DNA of 64,000 nucleotides from an uncultured Lachnospiraceae bacterium (lineage in GTDB: Bacteria; Bacillota; Clostridia; Lachnospirales; Lachnospiraceae): NCBI GenBank assembly GCA_947644545.1, contig CANRZW010000003.1, forward strand, positions 1 through 64,000, written 5' to 3'. Positions 8,504-18,083 of the stretch are shown here, one piece after another. Both the position numbers and the translations under genes were made by a program. Each line of letters starts with the position of its first letter. Position 1 is the first letter of the stretch. A model generated the notes under the pieces. It saw only the letters and a program-made list of their open reading frames with translations, ran no database searches and was not told the origin of the DNA.

Positions 8504-11500
8504 ATGGAGAGGACTATGAACGCGGTTTTCCGGGATATCTTCCGTGCGATCCATGAGGGAAAATGGATGAGCATCGAATACCACAACAGAGAAGATCAGA
8601 TCACGAAATACTGGATTGGCATCCGTGATCTGGACGTTCACAGCCGTACCCTTTCGGTGGACGGTCTTCATCTGCGGCAGTATACGGTAGAGTCTTATGA
8701 CAGGATCCGGATTGATGCTATCCAGTCCTCCAGAATCATAGAAGGCTCTTACTGCCCCGTCAATGAAAAGCTGGTTCAGGATATTTATTTAAATCCCCAC
8801 AAGTATACAGCGCTGTTTGACAACACTGCCAATTTAAAGATCCTCGGGTATCTGGAAATGTGCAACCGTCTGGACTGCGTGCCGTACAAGTCGGATTTCA
8901 GTCTGGTGCGCTATCTGGATCACGACACGATCAGAGGAGAGCTGTATCAGCTGAGTTCGGAGCAGTTCCGGGAGATCGTGAGGAATTTCCAGTACCAGTC
9001 GGAATCCGACGGGCGGGAGGATGGCCGGCTGCAGATTAGACAGCTGGCGATGAATGTCCTAAGCATTCATATGGCGAAAGGGCTGTACGTGCTGGCTTAC
9101 CGCAAGCTGCATCTGGACGTAAAGCAGCGGGCGCTAAAGCCGGAGGAAGAGATCACGATCTGCACGGAGTTTGGGATCAAAGAGGAGCGGGGACGGCGCC
9201 CTGTGGAGCTTGTGACCAAACAGAGCATCCGCCGGTTTCTGGACGGTGACGAGTATGAGCTGCTTGCGGATTTCGAGGCGAATCAGGAACGGATCAAGGA
9301 CTGTATCATGCGGCGGATGCCCAGGGGTAGCTGCAATGTGGACGACATGCCGTATATTATCGGGCTGGAAGCGGATATTGCGTTGGATCTGCATAAAGAA
9401 TATCAGGCCGTTATGAAGCTGTATCAGAAAAAGGAAGTGCCGGTGCCGATCCGGGCCTTTTTCGGAGATCTGCTGGAGCGGCCCAGAAGGACGGCGGCTT
9501 ATCCGATTGCGCTGATCAACCGGAACATCAATATGGATCAGCTGCTGGCAATCCACAACGCCATGAAGTATCCGGTAGCCTATATTCAGGGACCGCCGGG
9601 CACGGGGAAGACGAATACCATCATCAACACCATCGTGACGGCCTTTTTCAATGAGCGCACGGTGCTGTTTGCGTCTTACAACAACCATCCGATCAACGGC
9701 GTCTACGAGAAACTCTCCACCATAGAGTATAACGGAAAGACGATTCCCTTCCCGATCCTGCGGCTGGGCAACCAGGAGAAGGTGAAGGAGGCGCTTTTGA
9801 CGATCAGGCGGCTCTACCGGGAGGTACAGAACGTGAAGGTGTTCGAGGATACGCTGGACCGCAACAAGGATGACCGGAAGAAGCGGGCCAGACGGCTGTC
9901 GGAGCTGCTAAGACGGTATGAGGAGCTGCTGGATCTGCGGGAACGAGAGGAGACCATAGACCGGGTGCTGGAATATGAGGAGAAAAAGGGCGCTCTGCTG
10001 CAGACAATGGCTTTCGAGCAGGACTTGAAGGTCAGGCAGCGTGGACAGCTCCGCAGGAAGATCGAGGTCACGGGGGAGGTGTCGGAAGCGGAAGCGCTTT
10101 CCCTGCTGGATGATAATATAGAAGACCTGAAAAAGTACCTCTACTATATCTCGGCAGGCTATATCAAGAAGATCGGGCAACAAAAAAACGCCGACCTGCT
10201 GGAGATTCTGGAAATGGAGGAGGAAGGAAAGCAGCTGGAGGCTTTTGGCAGGTATCTGGGGAAAAAGGAGAATATCTTAAAGCTGCAGAAGATCTTTCCG
10301 ATCATCGCCACCACCTGTATCTCGGCCCATCGTCTCGGAGAGCCGGAGCCGATGTTTGATATGGTGATCATGGACGAGGCCAGCCAGTGTAATATTGCGG
10401 TTTCGCTGGTGCCTATCCTGCGGGGGACGAGCCTGATGCTGGTAGGCGACCCGCAGCAGCTCAATCCGGTGATTTTGCTGGATGAGCTGACCAACAATAA
10501 ACTGCGGAAGCGTTATACGGTGTCCGATGAATATGACTACCGGAAAAATTCCATCTATAAGACGTATCTGGCCTGTGACGCGGTCAGTGACGAGACGCTT
10601 TTGCACAACCATTACCGGTGTCATAAGAATATCATCGGGTTTAACAACCGTAAGTATTATCATTCCAAACTCAGTATCCTGTCCGAGAGCAGGGAAGAAC
10701 AGCCCCTTGTCTATCTGGATATGCAGGATACCTTCTCGGAGCTTAAGAATACGGCACCGGCGGAGGCCGGTGAGATTGCCAGATATGCCGCGCTGAACAG
10801 GGATAAAAATATCGGCGTCATTACGCCCTTTGTCAACCAGAAGAAGCTGATCGAGGAAGCGCTGGCCCGGGCGAAGGTGGATAATGTGACCTGCGGGACG
10901 GTTCATGCCTTTCAGGGCGACGAGAAAGACGTGATCCTATTTTCCACGGCGATCACGGAGCAGACCCAGGCGGGCACCTATGAGTGGCTGAAAAATAACA
11001 AAGAGCTGATCAATGTGGCAACGTCGCGGGCCAGAGACAAGCTGATCGTTCTTTCCAGCAGGCGGCATCTGGAACGTCTGCACCAGAAGGAAGGGGAAGA
11101 CGATCTGTATGAGCTGGCCCAGTATGTGTGGTCCAACGGAACCTCTGCGGTGACGCCCAAGCAGACGGCCTCCCGGGCGCTGGGCGTTAAGCCTTTCAGC
11201 AGCGCCACGGAGGAGGCTTTTCTGGAAAACCTGAATCATGTGCTGGGGAATATCTGGCTGACCCAGAGCCGCTATACGGTCCACAAGGAGGTGGCCATCG
11301 CCCATGTCTTTCAGGGGAACGAATGCTGTAATGACCTCTTTTATAACGGACGCTTTGACTTCGTGGTGTATGAGAAGCACGGGACGACGGAGCTGCCGAT
11401 CCTGGCCATCGAACTGGACGGCAAAGAGCATTTCGAGGACGAAATAGTGCAAAACCGCGACCGGAAGAAGAAGGCCATCTGCGACGAACATGACCTGCAG

Positions 11501-11584
11501 CTGATCCGGGTGGAAAATTCCTATGCCAGACGGTATCATCATATTAAAGAAATCCTGATCAATTTCTTCTCCATTGCCCATTGA
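8504..11584 (+). CDS. SF1 helicase with N-terminal WYL-like and C-terminal nuclease-like domains
   Basis: About 1,026 residues. The N-terminal 60 (EGKWMSIEYHNREDQITKYW) look like a WYL/Sm-like ligand domain. Walker A GPPGTGKT is near residue 362, Walker B VIMDEASQC near 620, motif III GDPQQLNP near 648 and motif VI NVATSRARDKLIV near 835, which together mark a UPF1/Dna2-type superfamily 1 helicase. A coiled-coil insertion (about 445-590) separates motifs Ia and II. The last 90 residues (LAIELDGKEHFEDEIVQNRD) resemble a DUF2726/PD-(D/E)XK-like nuclease. An extended -10 (TGGTAGAAT, 8313-8321) lies upstream. Starts at 8465, 8504 and 8516 are all possible. It stands alone. A role in nucleic-acid processing or anti-phage defence is inference. 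Confidence 0.8.
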   Translation: MERTMNAVFRDIFRAIHEGKWMSIEYHNREDQITKYWIGIRDLDVHSRTLSVDGLHLRQYTVESYDRIRIDAIQSSRIIEGSYCPVNEKLVQDIYLNPHKYTALFDNTANLKILGYLEMCNRLDCVPYKSDFSLVRYLDHDTIRGELYQLSSEQFREIVRNFQYQSESDGREDGRLQIRQLAMNVLSIHMAKGLYVLAYRKLHLDVKQRALKPEEEITICTEFGIKEERGRRPVELVTKQSIRRFLDGDEYELLADFEANQERIKDCIMRRMPRGSCNVDDMPYIIGLEADIALDLHKEYQAVMKLYQKKEVPVPIRAFFGDLLERPRRTAAYPIALINRNINMDQLLAIHNAMKYPVAYIQGPPGTGKTNTIINTIVTAFFNERTVLFASYNNHPINGVYEKLSTIEYNGKTIPFPILRLGNQEKVKEALLTIRRLYREVQNVKVFEDTLDRNKDDRKKRARRLSELLRRYEELLDLREREETIDRVLEYEEKKGALLQTMAFEQDLKVRQRGQLRRKIEVTGEVSEAEALSLLDDNIEDLKKYLYYISAGYIKKIGQQKNADLLEILEMEEEGKQLEAFGRYLGKKENILKLQKIFPIIATTCISAHRLGEPEPMFDMVIMDEASQCNIAVSLVPILRGTSLMLVGDPQQLNPVILLDELTNNKLRKRYTVSDEYDYRKNSIYKTYLACDAVSDETLLHNHYRCHKNIIGFNNRKYYHSKLSILSESREEQPLVYLDMQDTFSELKNTAPAEAGEIARYAALNRDKNIGVITPFVNQKKLIEEALARAKVDNVTCGTVHAFQGDEKDVILFSTAITEQTQAGTYEWLKNNKELINVATSRARDKLIVLSSRRHLERLHQKEGEDDLYELAQYVWSNGTSAVTPKQTASRALGVKPFSSATEEAFLENLNHVLGNIWLTQSRYTVHKEVAIAHVFQGNECCNDLFYNGRFDFVVYEKHGTTELPILAIELDGKEHFEDEIVQNRDRKKKAICDEHDLQLIRVENSYARRYHHIKEILINFFSIAH

Positions 11585-11595
11585 TCCTGCGGAAT

Positions 11596-11651
11596 GCAGG
11601 CAGGAAAAACATGGTGCAGTATATAGGGCTGCCCATGGCATTCCTGCCTGC
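11596..11651. terminator. Bidirectional terminator between helicase and Rpn genes
   Basis: Perfect 11-bp inverted repeat GCAGGCAGGAA (11596-11606) and TTCCTGCCTGC (11641-11651) with a 34-base loop, placed between two convergent stop codons. There is no long T-run, so its efficiency is uncertain. Confidence 0.5.
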
Positions 11652-11667
11652 CGCTGACAGATGTTCG

Positions 11668-12732
11668 TTACATGTCGGCGAAGTTTAAACCCTGTGCTTC
11701 CAGTGACTTTTGCAGGCGGTTGAGTTTGTCGGTTAATGCTTTTATTTCATCGGCCAGAGCGTTTTTCTCATTGAGCAGAGCACTATTCTCATCGGCCAGA
11801 GCATTATTCTCATTAAGCAGAGAGTTATTCTCATTAACCAGAGCATTTTTCTCATCAGCCAGAGCATTATTCTCATTAACCAGAGCATTTTTCTCATTGG
11901 TCAGAGTATTATTCTCATCGGCCAGAGCGTTCCGCTCATCCAGCAAGGTTTTGTTTTCCTGGATCAGCGATTCTTTTTCGGAAGTCTGCTGGGCTATGAA
12001 ATTCTGGAGGTCCCGCTGTGTGCGGTAGTAATCCTCCCGCGCCTCGCATTCCATGCGGATGCGTTCTTCCCGGGTAAGCTGATAGACGGTTTCGGCGGCT
12101 TCTCTTATGGCTTCATTTTCCTGTGCGAGCATATTGATCTCCTCCCATGTTGTTGCTTTGAACAGTCTTGCCCAGCAGTCAAGCTGAAGGGCTTTATCCT
12201 GTTTGGTTGCCAGTTCTATATGAGTTAAGTCTAACACGGAAAGACGTAGTTTGTCACTATATAATGTATAATCTTTAACATTTAACAGCTGATAAGTGGC
12301 ATAGAATTCCGGATGTGCAGGGAACAGGGTATAGTTCAGCAGACCGATCTGAATAACAGGTCTGGCATCCCGATAGTCTTTTCCGGCCTGGAGGGTATCA
12401 AAACTTCTGCAAAGATAACTCAGGGAACGCTCTACCCAGTTATGCTGGTTGATCACCTGGAGTTCCAGATTGATGATGGCGAGATCATTCAGATGGACTT
12501 TGACATCCAGAATAAAGGTTTTGTCCGTGAAGGAGGTGCCCAGTTCGATGGGATTGGTGATCTCTACGGTAGAGACTTCTTCTGCGGAAAGATGCAGAAG
12601 AGAGCAGATCAGGCACTTTAATACTGCATTATTGCGCTGTAGAAGAGCACGGAAAAGATAGTCGTTGGTCATGGGAATGACAAGCGGTCCGGAGGTGGGA
12701 AATGTTTGATGTGGCAGTTTGAATTGTGTCAT
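11668..12732 (-). CDS. Rpn-family PD-(D/E)XK nuclease with heptad-repeat tail
   Basis: 354 residues. The N-terminal 200 match the Rpn/PDDEXK_2 group often annotated as recombination-promoting nuclease or putative transposase: MTNDYLFRALLQRNN, the acidic Asp in FILDVKVH, and the E-x-Q element INLELQV. Residues 261-337 are eleven perfect-length heptads of the type NALADEN, predicted to form a long coiled coil. The start at 12732 follows GAAAGGACA. Rpn proteins cleave DNA in vitro and may act in recombination or phage defence; this assignment is from the family, not from anything shown here. Confidence 0.78.
   Translation of the reverse strand: MTQFKLPHQTFPTSGPLVIPMTNDYLFRALLQRNNAVLKCLICSLLHLSAEEVSTVEITNPIELGTSFTDKTFILDVKVHLNDLAIINLELQVINQHNWVERSLSYLCRSFDTLQAGKDYRDARPVIQIGLLNYTLFPAHPEFYATYQLLNVKDYTLYSDKLRLSVLDLTHIELATKQDKALQLDCWARLFKATTWEEINMLAQENEAIREAAETVYQLTREERIRMECEAREDYYRTQRDLQNFIAQQTSEKESLIQENKTLLDERNALADENNTLTNEKNALVNENNALADEKNALVNENNSLLNENNALADENSALLNEKNALADEIKALTDKLNRLQKSLEAQGLNFADM
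11722..11952 (-). repeat. Eleven tandem 21-bp units encoding a heptad coiled coil
   Basis: Within the Rpn gene, 231 bp consist of 11 successive 21-bp units coding for variants of NALADEN, NALVNEN and NSLLNEN. On the plus strand the units read as CAGAGCATTATTCTCAT-like blocks. Several units are almost identical in nucleotides, so copy number is likely to change by slippage without breaking the frame. Confidence 0.9.
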
Positions 12733-13010
12733 AGAAATGTCCTTTCTTTGGTAAGATGTGTTCGGGACTGCAGAGCTGCAGTACCGAGGTAAATGATGTT
12801 ACATAGAATTGATAAAAAGTGTTGAAAGAATGGTGCAACTCTTTTAAGATAGGTTATAACACGGAGCGGGATGAAAGGCAATAGAAAGAGGAGCAGCAGC
12901 ACGTAGAAAAATCGGGTTGTTTACAGGGTGAATAGTGCCAAAGGATACAATATATAGTATTACACATATCGTTTAAGATGGAATCATTACCATATATGCA
13001 TTGTACAAAA

Positions 13011-13039
13011 TTCACAAGGGGTGTCTGATTCTGTATACA
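13011..13039 (+). promoter_or_regulatory. Candidate promoter for the alpha-galactosidase gene
   Basis: TTCACA (13011-13016), a 17-bp spacer and TATACA (13034-13039), 27 bases before the ATG. The rest of the 333-bp gap 12733-13065 is AT-rich near its right end; a second possible -10 (TACAAT) occurs near 12941. No operator symmetry was recognised. Confidence 0.45.
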
Positions 13040-13065
13040 CACAATATTGACGAAGGAGGATATCT

Positions 13066-15297
13066 ATGAATATCGTATATCATGAAAGTACCAGAACGTT
13101 TCATCTGTATAACGACAGGATCAGCTACATTATGACGATCCTGCGAAACGGCCATCTGGGGCAGCTGTATTTCGGGAAGCAAATCCAAGACAAGGAGGAT
13201 TTCTCTTATTTCCTGGAGATGAGCGAACGGCCCATGTCGTCTTGTATCTATGAGAATGACAGGAGCTTTTCGCTGGAGCATATCAGGCAGGAATACCCGG
13301 TGTTTGGCACTACAGATTACCGGCAGCCGGCAGTGGAGGTGCGGCAGGAGAACGGCAGCCGCATCTCGGACTTTTGCTACAAGGGTCATGTGATCACGGA
13401 CGGGAAGCCTGTTCTGCCGGGATTGCCGGCGACCTATGCGGAGGCGGACGAGGAGGCGAAGACGCTGACCGTTATGTTAGAGGATGGGGTGACGGGGGTG
13501 CAGGTGGAACTGTACTATACGATCTTTGCCAGAGGAGGCGTACTGGCGCGCAGTGTGCGGATCAGCAACGGCGGCACACAGGCCGTGCGCCTGAGCCGGG
13601 CCATGAGTCTGTGTCTGGATCTGCCGGACAGAGAGTATGTGTGGCAGCAGCTTTCCGGCTGCTGGGCCAGAGAGTGTCATATCCGTACCCGCAATCTGGA
13701 GCCGGGCATCACAGCCATCGGCAGTATGCGGGGCAACTCCTCGCATGAGCATAATCCTTTTGTGGTGCTGAGGCGGCCGAATGCCGACGAGCGGCAGGGG
13801 GAGGTCATCGGTATTTCCCTTGTCTACAGCGGCAATTTCAGACTGCAGGTGGAAGTAGATGCGCATGATACGCTGCGGCTGCTGGCGGGGATCGATCCGG
13901 AGACTTTCGAGTGGAAGCTGGAGAGCGGGGAATCTTTTCAGACGCCGGAGGCTGTTATGGTCTATACCGACCGGGGACTGAACCATATGAGCCAGACCTT
14001 TCATAAGCTGTACCAGAGACGGCTGGCCAGAGGTTACTGGCGTGATAGGGTGCGGCCGATCCTCAATAACAACTGGGAAGCAACGTATTTCGACTTTACG
14101 GAGGAACGTCTGGTGGAGATCGCATCAAAGGCGAAAGAATGCGGTGTGGAGCTTTTTGTTCTGGACGACGGGTGGTTTGGTGCAAGAAGCAGCGACAGAG
14201 CCGGTCTGGGAGACTGGCAGGCCAACAGGGACAGGCTGCCCAACGGCATCACCGGACTGGCGGAGCGGATCGAGGCAATGGGGATGCGGTTTGGACTCTG
14301 GTTCGAGCCGGAGATGACCAACAAGGATTCGGATTTCTATCGGGAGCACCCGGACTGGATCCTGGCGACGCCGGGGCGTAGCCAGTCCCATGGCAGATAT
14401 CAGCATGTGCTGGATTTTTCCAGAAAAGAGGTGGTGGATGCCATTTATGAGCAGATGGCGGCGATCTTAAGGGAAGCGAAGATTTCTTATATCAAATGGG
14501 ATATGAACCGCAGCATTACGGAGTGCTATTCGGCGGGCTGGCCGGCGGACCGGCAGGGAGAGATCTACCACCGGTATATACTGGGAGTATACGATCTGTA
14601 TGACCGGCTGACGACAGAATTCCCGCAGGTGCTCTTTGAGTCCTGTTCCAGCGGCGGTGGGCGGTTCGATCCGGGGATGCTCTACTATGCGCCCCAGGGC
14701 TGGGTCAGCGACGACAGTGACGCGGTGGAGCGGTTGAAAATTCAATATGGCACTTCCCTGTGCTATCCGGTAAGCAGCATGGGTACGCATGTCTCTGTGA
14801 CGCCCAACCATCAGGTATTCCGTGATACGCCGTTGCATACGAGAGCCAACGTGGCGTATTTTGGTACTTTCGGCTATGAGTTGGATCTGAATAAGCTGAG
14901 TGAGGAAGAGAACGAGGAAGTGAAGGAACAGATCGCCTTTATGAAAAAATACAGGCAGGTACTGCAGTACGGTACGTTCTACCGATTGAAAAGTCCTTTC
15001 GAGGGGAACGAGACTGTCTGGATGGCGGTGAGCGAGGACCGGAAGACCGCGCTGGTGGGCTGGTATCGTGTGCTCAACTGTGTTAACGGCAGCTATACGA
15101 GGGTGCGGCTGGAAGGACTAAATCCGTCTTATTGTTACCGGAATGTGTACAGCGGTACATGCCATTTCGGAGATGAATTGATGTGTGCGGGGCTGATTAC
15201 CAGCGACGAGACGGCCGGGCAGGTGCCGGCCGGGGTGAAGCCGTATACGGATTTTGAATCCAGGATCTATGTGCTGGAGGCAGAAGACCGACAATGA
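13066..15297 (+). CDS. GH36 alpha-galactosidase
   Basis: 743 residues, the length of the large bacterial GH36 enzymes that release terminal alpha-1,6-galactose from raffinose-family oligosaccharides or galactomannan. The nucleophile motif KWDMNR is near residue 478 and the acid/base motif SDDSD near 546, the positions known for characterised members. The SCSSGGGRFD segment lies between. No signal peptide is present, so it acts on imported sugars. GAAGGAGG precedes the ATG. The cluster downstream on the opposite strand (FucU-like, two oxidoreductases, AraC) is also sugar-related, but no transporter lies nearby. Confidence 0.95.
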   Translation: MNIVYHESTRTFHLYNDRISYIMTILRNGHLGQLYFGKQIQDKEDFSYFLEMSERPMSSCIYENDRSFSLEHIRQEYPVFGTTDYRQPAVEVRQENGSRISDFCYKGHVITDGKPVLPGLPATYAEADEEAKTLTVMLEDGVTGVQVELYYTIFARGGVLARSVRISNGGTQAVRLSRAMSLCLDLPDREYVWQQLSGCWARECHIRTRNLEPGITAIGSMRGNSSHEHNPFVVLRRPNADERQGEVIGISLVYSGNFRLQVEVDAHDTLRLLAGIDPETFEWKLESGESFQTPEAVMVYTDRGLNHMSQTFHKLYQRRLARGYWRDRVRPILNNNWEATYFDFTEERLVEIASKAKECGVELFVLDDGWFGARSSDRAGLGDWQANRDRLPNGITGLAERIEAMGMRFGLWFEPEMTNKDSDFYREHPDWILATPGRSQSHGRYQHVLDFSRKEVVDAIYEQMAAILREAKISYIKWDMNRSITECYSAGWPADRQGEIYHRYILGVYDLYDRLTTEFPQVLFESCSSGGGRFDPGMLYYAPQGWVSDDSDAVERLKIQYGTSLCYPVSSMGTHVSVTPNHQVFRDTPLHTRANVAYFGTFGYELDLNKLSEEENEEVKEQIAFMKKYRQVLQYGTFYRLKSPFEGNETVWMAVSEDRKTALVGWYRVLNCVNGSYTRVRLEGLNPSYCYRNVYSGTCHFGDELMCAGLITSDETAGQVPAGVKPYTDFESRIYVLEAEDRQ

Positions 15298-15319
15298 AAA
15301 GCCATAAGAAATACGATAA

Positions 15320-15349
15320 CAGGAGGGCTGTCATGCGACGGCCCTCCTG
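15320..15349. terminator. Terminator between alpha-galactosidase and FucU-like genes
   Basis: Perfect 9-bp inverted repeat CAGGAGGGC / GCCCTCCTG with a 12-base loop, between two convergent genes. Only a short T-containing tail follows. Confidence 0.6.
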
Positions 15350-15358
15350 CTTGTCAAG

Positions 15359-15796
15359 TCAGGTTACGACACCCTTTTGGAGCATGATATTGGCATACAG
15401 TGCAGTCTCACCTGTGGCAATGATCGCATATGCCGTTTTTGCCTCATCGTAGAAAGAAAATCGTTCCAGATAACCGATCGCGTCCCGCTCTGCCGAACCG
15501 GTGTCGGTGACAATTTCTTCATAAGACTTCCAGATCGGCGTTTCCACCGGATCACCGGGCATGACCTGCATCAGCCGGACGGGATGTTCGACATAAGTGT
15601 CGAGCGGGAACACCTGCAGGATTGCACGCAGGAGTTCGCAGGTACCATGACCGTCCATGCGTATCACGATGGCATCCTTTCCTATTGATTCGGCAGGAAA
15701 ATTTCCGTCTGCAATGATGAGCCTGTCGCTGTGGCCCATCTCGCACAGCACTTTTAGCAGCTTGGGCGATAAAATTTTTGGAATGCCTTTCAGCAT
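15359..15796 (-). CDS. RbsD/FucU-family sugar mutarotase
   Basis: 145 residues. The N-terminal LKGIPKILSPKLLKVLCEMG and the GHSDRLIIADGNFPAE segment that supplies the active-site His and Asp are characteristic of the RbsD/FucU family, which interconverts alpha and beta anomers of fucose or ribose. The length fits FucU more than RbsD. GAGG lies just before the ATG at 15796; an upstream in-frame ATG at 15808 has no good ribosome site. It is last in a minus-strand group behind an aldo/keto reductase and a dehydrogenase, suggesting a route for oxidation of a free sugar. Confidence 0.88.
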   Translation of the reverse strand: MLKGIPKILSPKLLKVLCEMGHSDRLIIADGNFPAESIGKDAIVIRMDGHGTCELLRAILQVFPLDTYVEHPVRLMQVMPGDPVETPIWKSYEEIVTDTGSAERDAIGYLERFSFYDEAKTAYAIIATGETALYANIMLQKGVVT

Positions 15797-15883
15797 GATA
15801 AACCTCATTTCTGCGCTGCCTTATGTGCAGCAGGAGTCTGTGTCAGGCAGCGCATGGCCACAGACAATGCACAGGATCTATGT

Positions 15884-16885
15884 CTATACCCCATCTATAT
15901 CCCAGAGATCTTCCCATCCCCGGGCGCCTTCCCAAAGAAAGACCTGTCCTTTGATCAGGCGGCAGTTTTTATCTTCCTGCCGTATTGCCTCCATTTCCTG
16001 ATCTGTCAGAGGATCCTCCGTGACGCATTTCAGATTGGACAGGTACTGAGGTTCTTTTACGGAAAAGGGAATCGGTACCTGGCCGCGCTGCGCTGCCCAT
16101 TTCAAGCAGATCACGGCCGGATGTACACCGTGTGCTCTGGCTGCCGCGGCAACTGCCGGCAGTTCGATATCTGCCACGTCATCTGCGGTTCTGTCCCGCT
16201 CGGGTCTGGATGGAGAACCAATGGGACAATATCCGATCGGCAGGATGTTGTGTGCCGTTGCGAAATCAAACAGTTCCGGCTGCTGGAAAGACGGATGCAG
16301 CTCCATTTCCAGGGCTGCAGGCTTGATGCGGCATAACGGCAACACTGCTTTCAGCTTGGGAATGGTCATGTTGCTCATGCCGATGTAGCGCACGAGTTTC
16401 CTGTCTACCAGCTCTTCGCACTGCCGCCAGGTCTGCATAAATTCGTCCACCGAAAAGGGTTTTGAATCTGGATTTCTGGAATCGCCGCTGCAGCCGGGGG
16501 CGTGGTAATTGGGAAACGGCCAGTGCACGAAATACAGATCGAGATATTCCAGCCCCAGATCCTGCAGGCTCTTCCGGCAGGAGGTAAGGACCTGGCCTTC
16601 TCCATGCATGTCATTCCACACCTTGGAAGTGATAAACAGATCCTTGCGCCGGATTACGTTCTCTGTGAAAAGACGGCCGAGTACCGCGCCGATCTGCTTT
16701 TCATTCTGATAGACTGCCGCACAGTCAATCAGACGGTAGCCACATTGTATGGCGCCGTATACTGCCTCGGAAACGGTTTCGGCATCGTACTTATCCGATC
16801 CGAAAGTTCCCAGGCCTATGGCGGGGATTTTCTCCCCGCTGTACAGTTCTCTTGTTGGTATTTTGTTCTGTTCTATTTTTAACAT
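15884..16885 (-). CDS. Aldo/keto reductase
   Basis: 333 residues with the AKR tetrad in place: Asp54 and Tyr59 in LIDCAAVYQNE, Lys88 in ITSKVWND and His121 in YFVHWPFP. The start IPAIGLGTFGSDKY is the NADPH-barrel signature. The ATG at 16885 follows GGAGAGG with ideal spacing; an in-frame GTG six bases further out is less likely. It probably reduces or oxidises a sugar or polyol within the fucU/dehydrogenase group. The substrate is not evident. Confidence 0.92.
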   Translation of the reverse strand: MLKIEQNKIPTRELYSGEKIPAIGLGTFGSDKYDAETVSEAVYGAIQCGYRLIDCAAVYQNEKQIGAVLGRLFTENVIRRKDLFITSKVWNDMHGEGQVLTSCRKSLQDLGLEYLDLYFVHWPFPNYHAPGCSGDSRNPDSKPFSVDEFMQTWRQCEELVDRKLVRYIGMSNMTIPKLKAVLPLCRIKPAALEMELHPSFQQPELFDFATAHNILPIGYCPIGSPSRPERDRTADDVADIELPAVAAAARAHGVHPAVICLKWAAQRGQVPIPFSVKEPQYLSNLKCVTEDPLTDQEMEAIRQEDKNCRLIKGQVFLWEGARGWEDLWDIDGV

Positions 16886-16929
16886 TGACACCTCTCCTAG
16901 TATGCTCTGCTTTTGTTACCTTCATGTTT

Positions 16930-17991
16930 CTAATCAGGAAAGACTACGGCAACCTTACCGCATTGGCCGCTTGCCATAAGACGGTATGCTTCGTCTGCCT
17001 TTTCCAGCGGAAATTCATCCGTGATCAGATCTTCCGGATGGATATTCCAGCGCACGAGCCGTTCCACAAGTTCTTCCATTCTCCAGAGCGAAGTCACCCA
17101 GGAGCCATAGATCGTCTTCTGCCCGTGAATAATATCCGGGCTGGGATTGAAAGTGCATGTGCCGCCTTCTCCCACGAAAGCGATCTTGCCCCATTCCCTG
17201 GTCGCACGGATGGCAAGCTGTCTGCCCGGATCGCTGGCGGATGCATCGATGGCGCGTTCTACGCCTCTGCCGCCGGTTGCTTCCATGATCTGTGCCAGTG
17301 CATCGTCGCCCGGCTTTACAACCAGATCTACCAGCCCGAGCTTTTTCGCGAGAGCGATGCGGTAGTCGCTTATTTCAACGCCGATCAGCTGGTTGGCGCC
17401 GAGCGCTTTCGCCAGCATTAACGCCGCAAGACCCACCGGACCGAGACCTGTGACAAGAACGGCGTCATTTCCTGAAATACCGATCTTCTCGATCGCTTCA
17501 TAGACAGTGCCGAAACCGCATGCCACCTGAGCACCGTCTTTGTAGGTCAGTTCATCGGGCAGTTCGATCAGGTCTTTCTCGTCAGCCAGGATATAGGGGG
17601 CCATGCCGCCGTTTCTCTGCCAGCCATATGCCTGACGGAATCTGCTTTTACAGGAAATATAATATCCTCTGCGGCAGTCGTTGCAAACACCGCAGCCGGA
17701 GATGTGATACACAATGACCCGGTCGCCCTTCTTAAAGCGTTTCAGGCCTTCGCCTTCTTCTACGATCTGTCCGCATGGTTCATGACCGGCGGCCATACCC
17801 GGAATATAGCCTTCCGGCCCTTTGCCGGTATGTTCTCTGTAGATACAGCGAATATCGCTTCCGCATATGGTAGATGCCTTCGTCTTAACGACTACCTGTC
17901 CATATCCAGGTTTGGGAATTTCAAAGTCCTTCAATTCCACGGTTGAATTGCCGGGCAGGATCGCGCCCTTCATCATCATTTTTACCGCCAT
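16930..17991 (-). CDS. Zinc-dependent medium-chain dehydrogenase
   Basis: 353 residues of the MDR family. Catalytic zinc ligands are Cys43 (STICGSD) and His70-Glu71 (AAGHEPCG); structural zinc ligands are Cys100, Cys103, Cys106 and Cys114. The Rossmann glycine motif is TGLGPVGLAAL. Such enzymes oxidise secondary alcohols or polyols with NAD(P)+. The ATG at 17991 is set by the leader element whose GGAGG lies six bases upstream; the ATG at 18003 lies inside that element. It is first of the minus-strand group and divergent from an AraC regulator that may control it. Confidence 0.92.
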   Translation of the reverse strand: MAVKMMMKGAILPGNSTVELKDFEIPKPGYGQVVVKTKASTICGSDIRCIYREHTGKGPEGYIPGMAAGHEPCGQIVEEGEGLKRFKKGDRVIVYHISGCGVCNDCRRGYYISCKSRFRQAYGWQRNGGMAPYILADEKDLIELPDELTYKDGAQVACGFGTVYEAIEKIGISGNDAVLVTGLGPVGLAALMLAKALGANQLIGVEISDYRIALAKKLGLVDLVVKPGDDALAQIMEATGGRGVERAIDASASDPGRQLAIRATREWGKIAFVGEGGTCTFNPSPDIIHGQKTIYGSWVTSLWRMEELVERLVRWNIHPEDLITDEFPLEKADEAYRLMASGQCGKVAVVFPD

Positions 17992-18032
17992 AGTTTCCTC
18001 CATTCTGAAGCGTTTTTTGCTGAGGAACGCGT
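17989..18032 (-). promoter_or_regulatory. Recurrent leader element, copy before the dehydrogenase gene
   Basis: Reading the minus strand, GCGTT (18030-18026), CCTCAGC, an A-run, AACGC (18014-18010), TTCAGAATGGAGG, AAACT and the ATG. GCGTT and AACGC can pair, placing CCTC in the loop, and CCTC is complementary to the GAGG of the Shine-Dalgarno. It differs at a single position from the copy before the TetR gene at 41014-41057. Confidence 0.7.
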
Positions 18033-18083
18033 GCAGAATCTCAAATTTTGCGCTGCGATCTTAACGCCTCTCTTTCTGATTAT

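Noticed and set aside
11722-11952. CRISPR-like array
   Set aside because: The repeats are contiguous 21-bp units without spacers and encode heptads of the Rpn tail.
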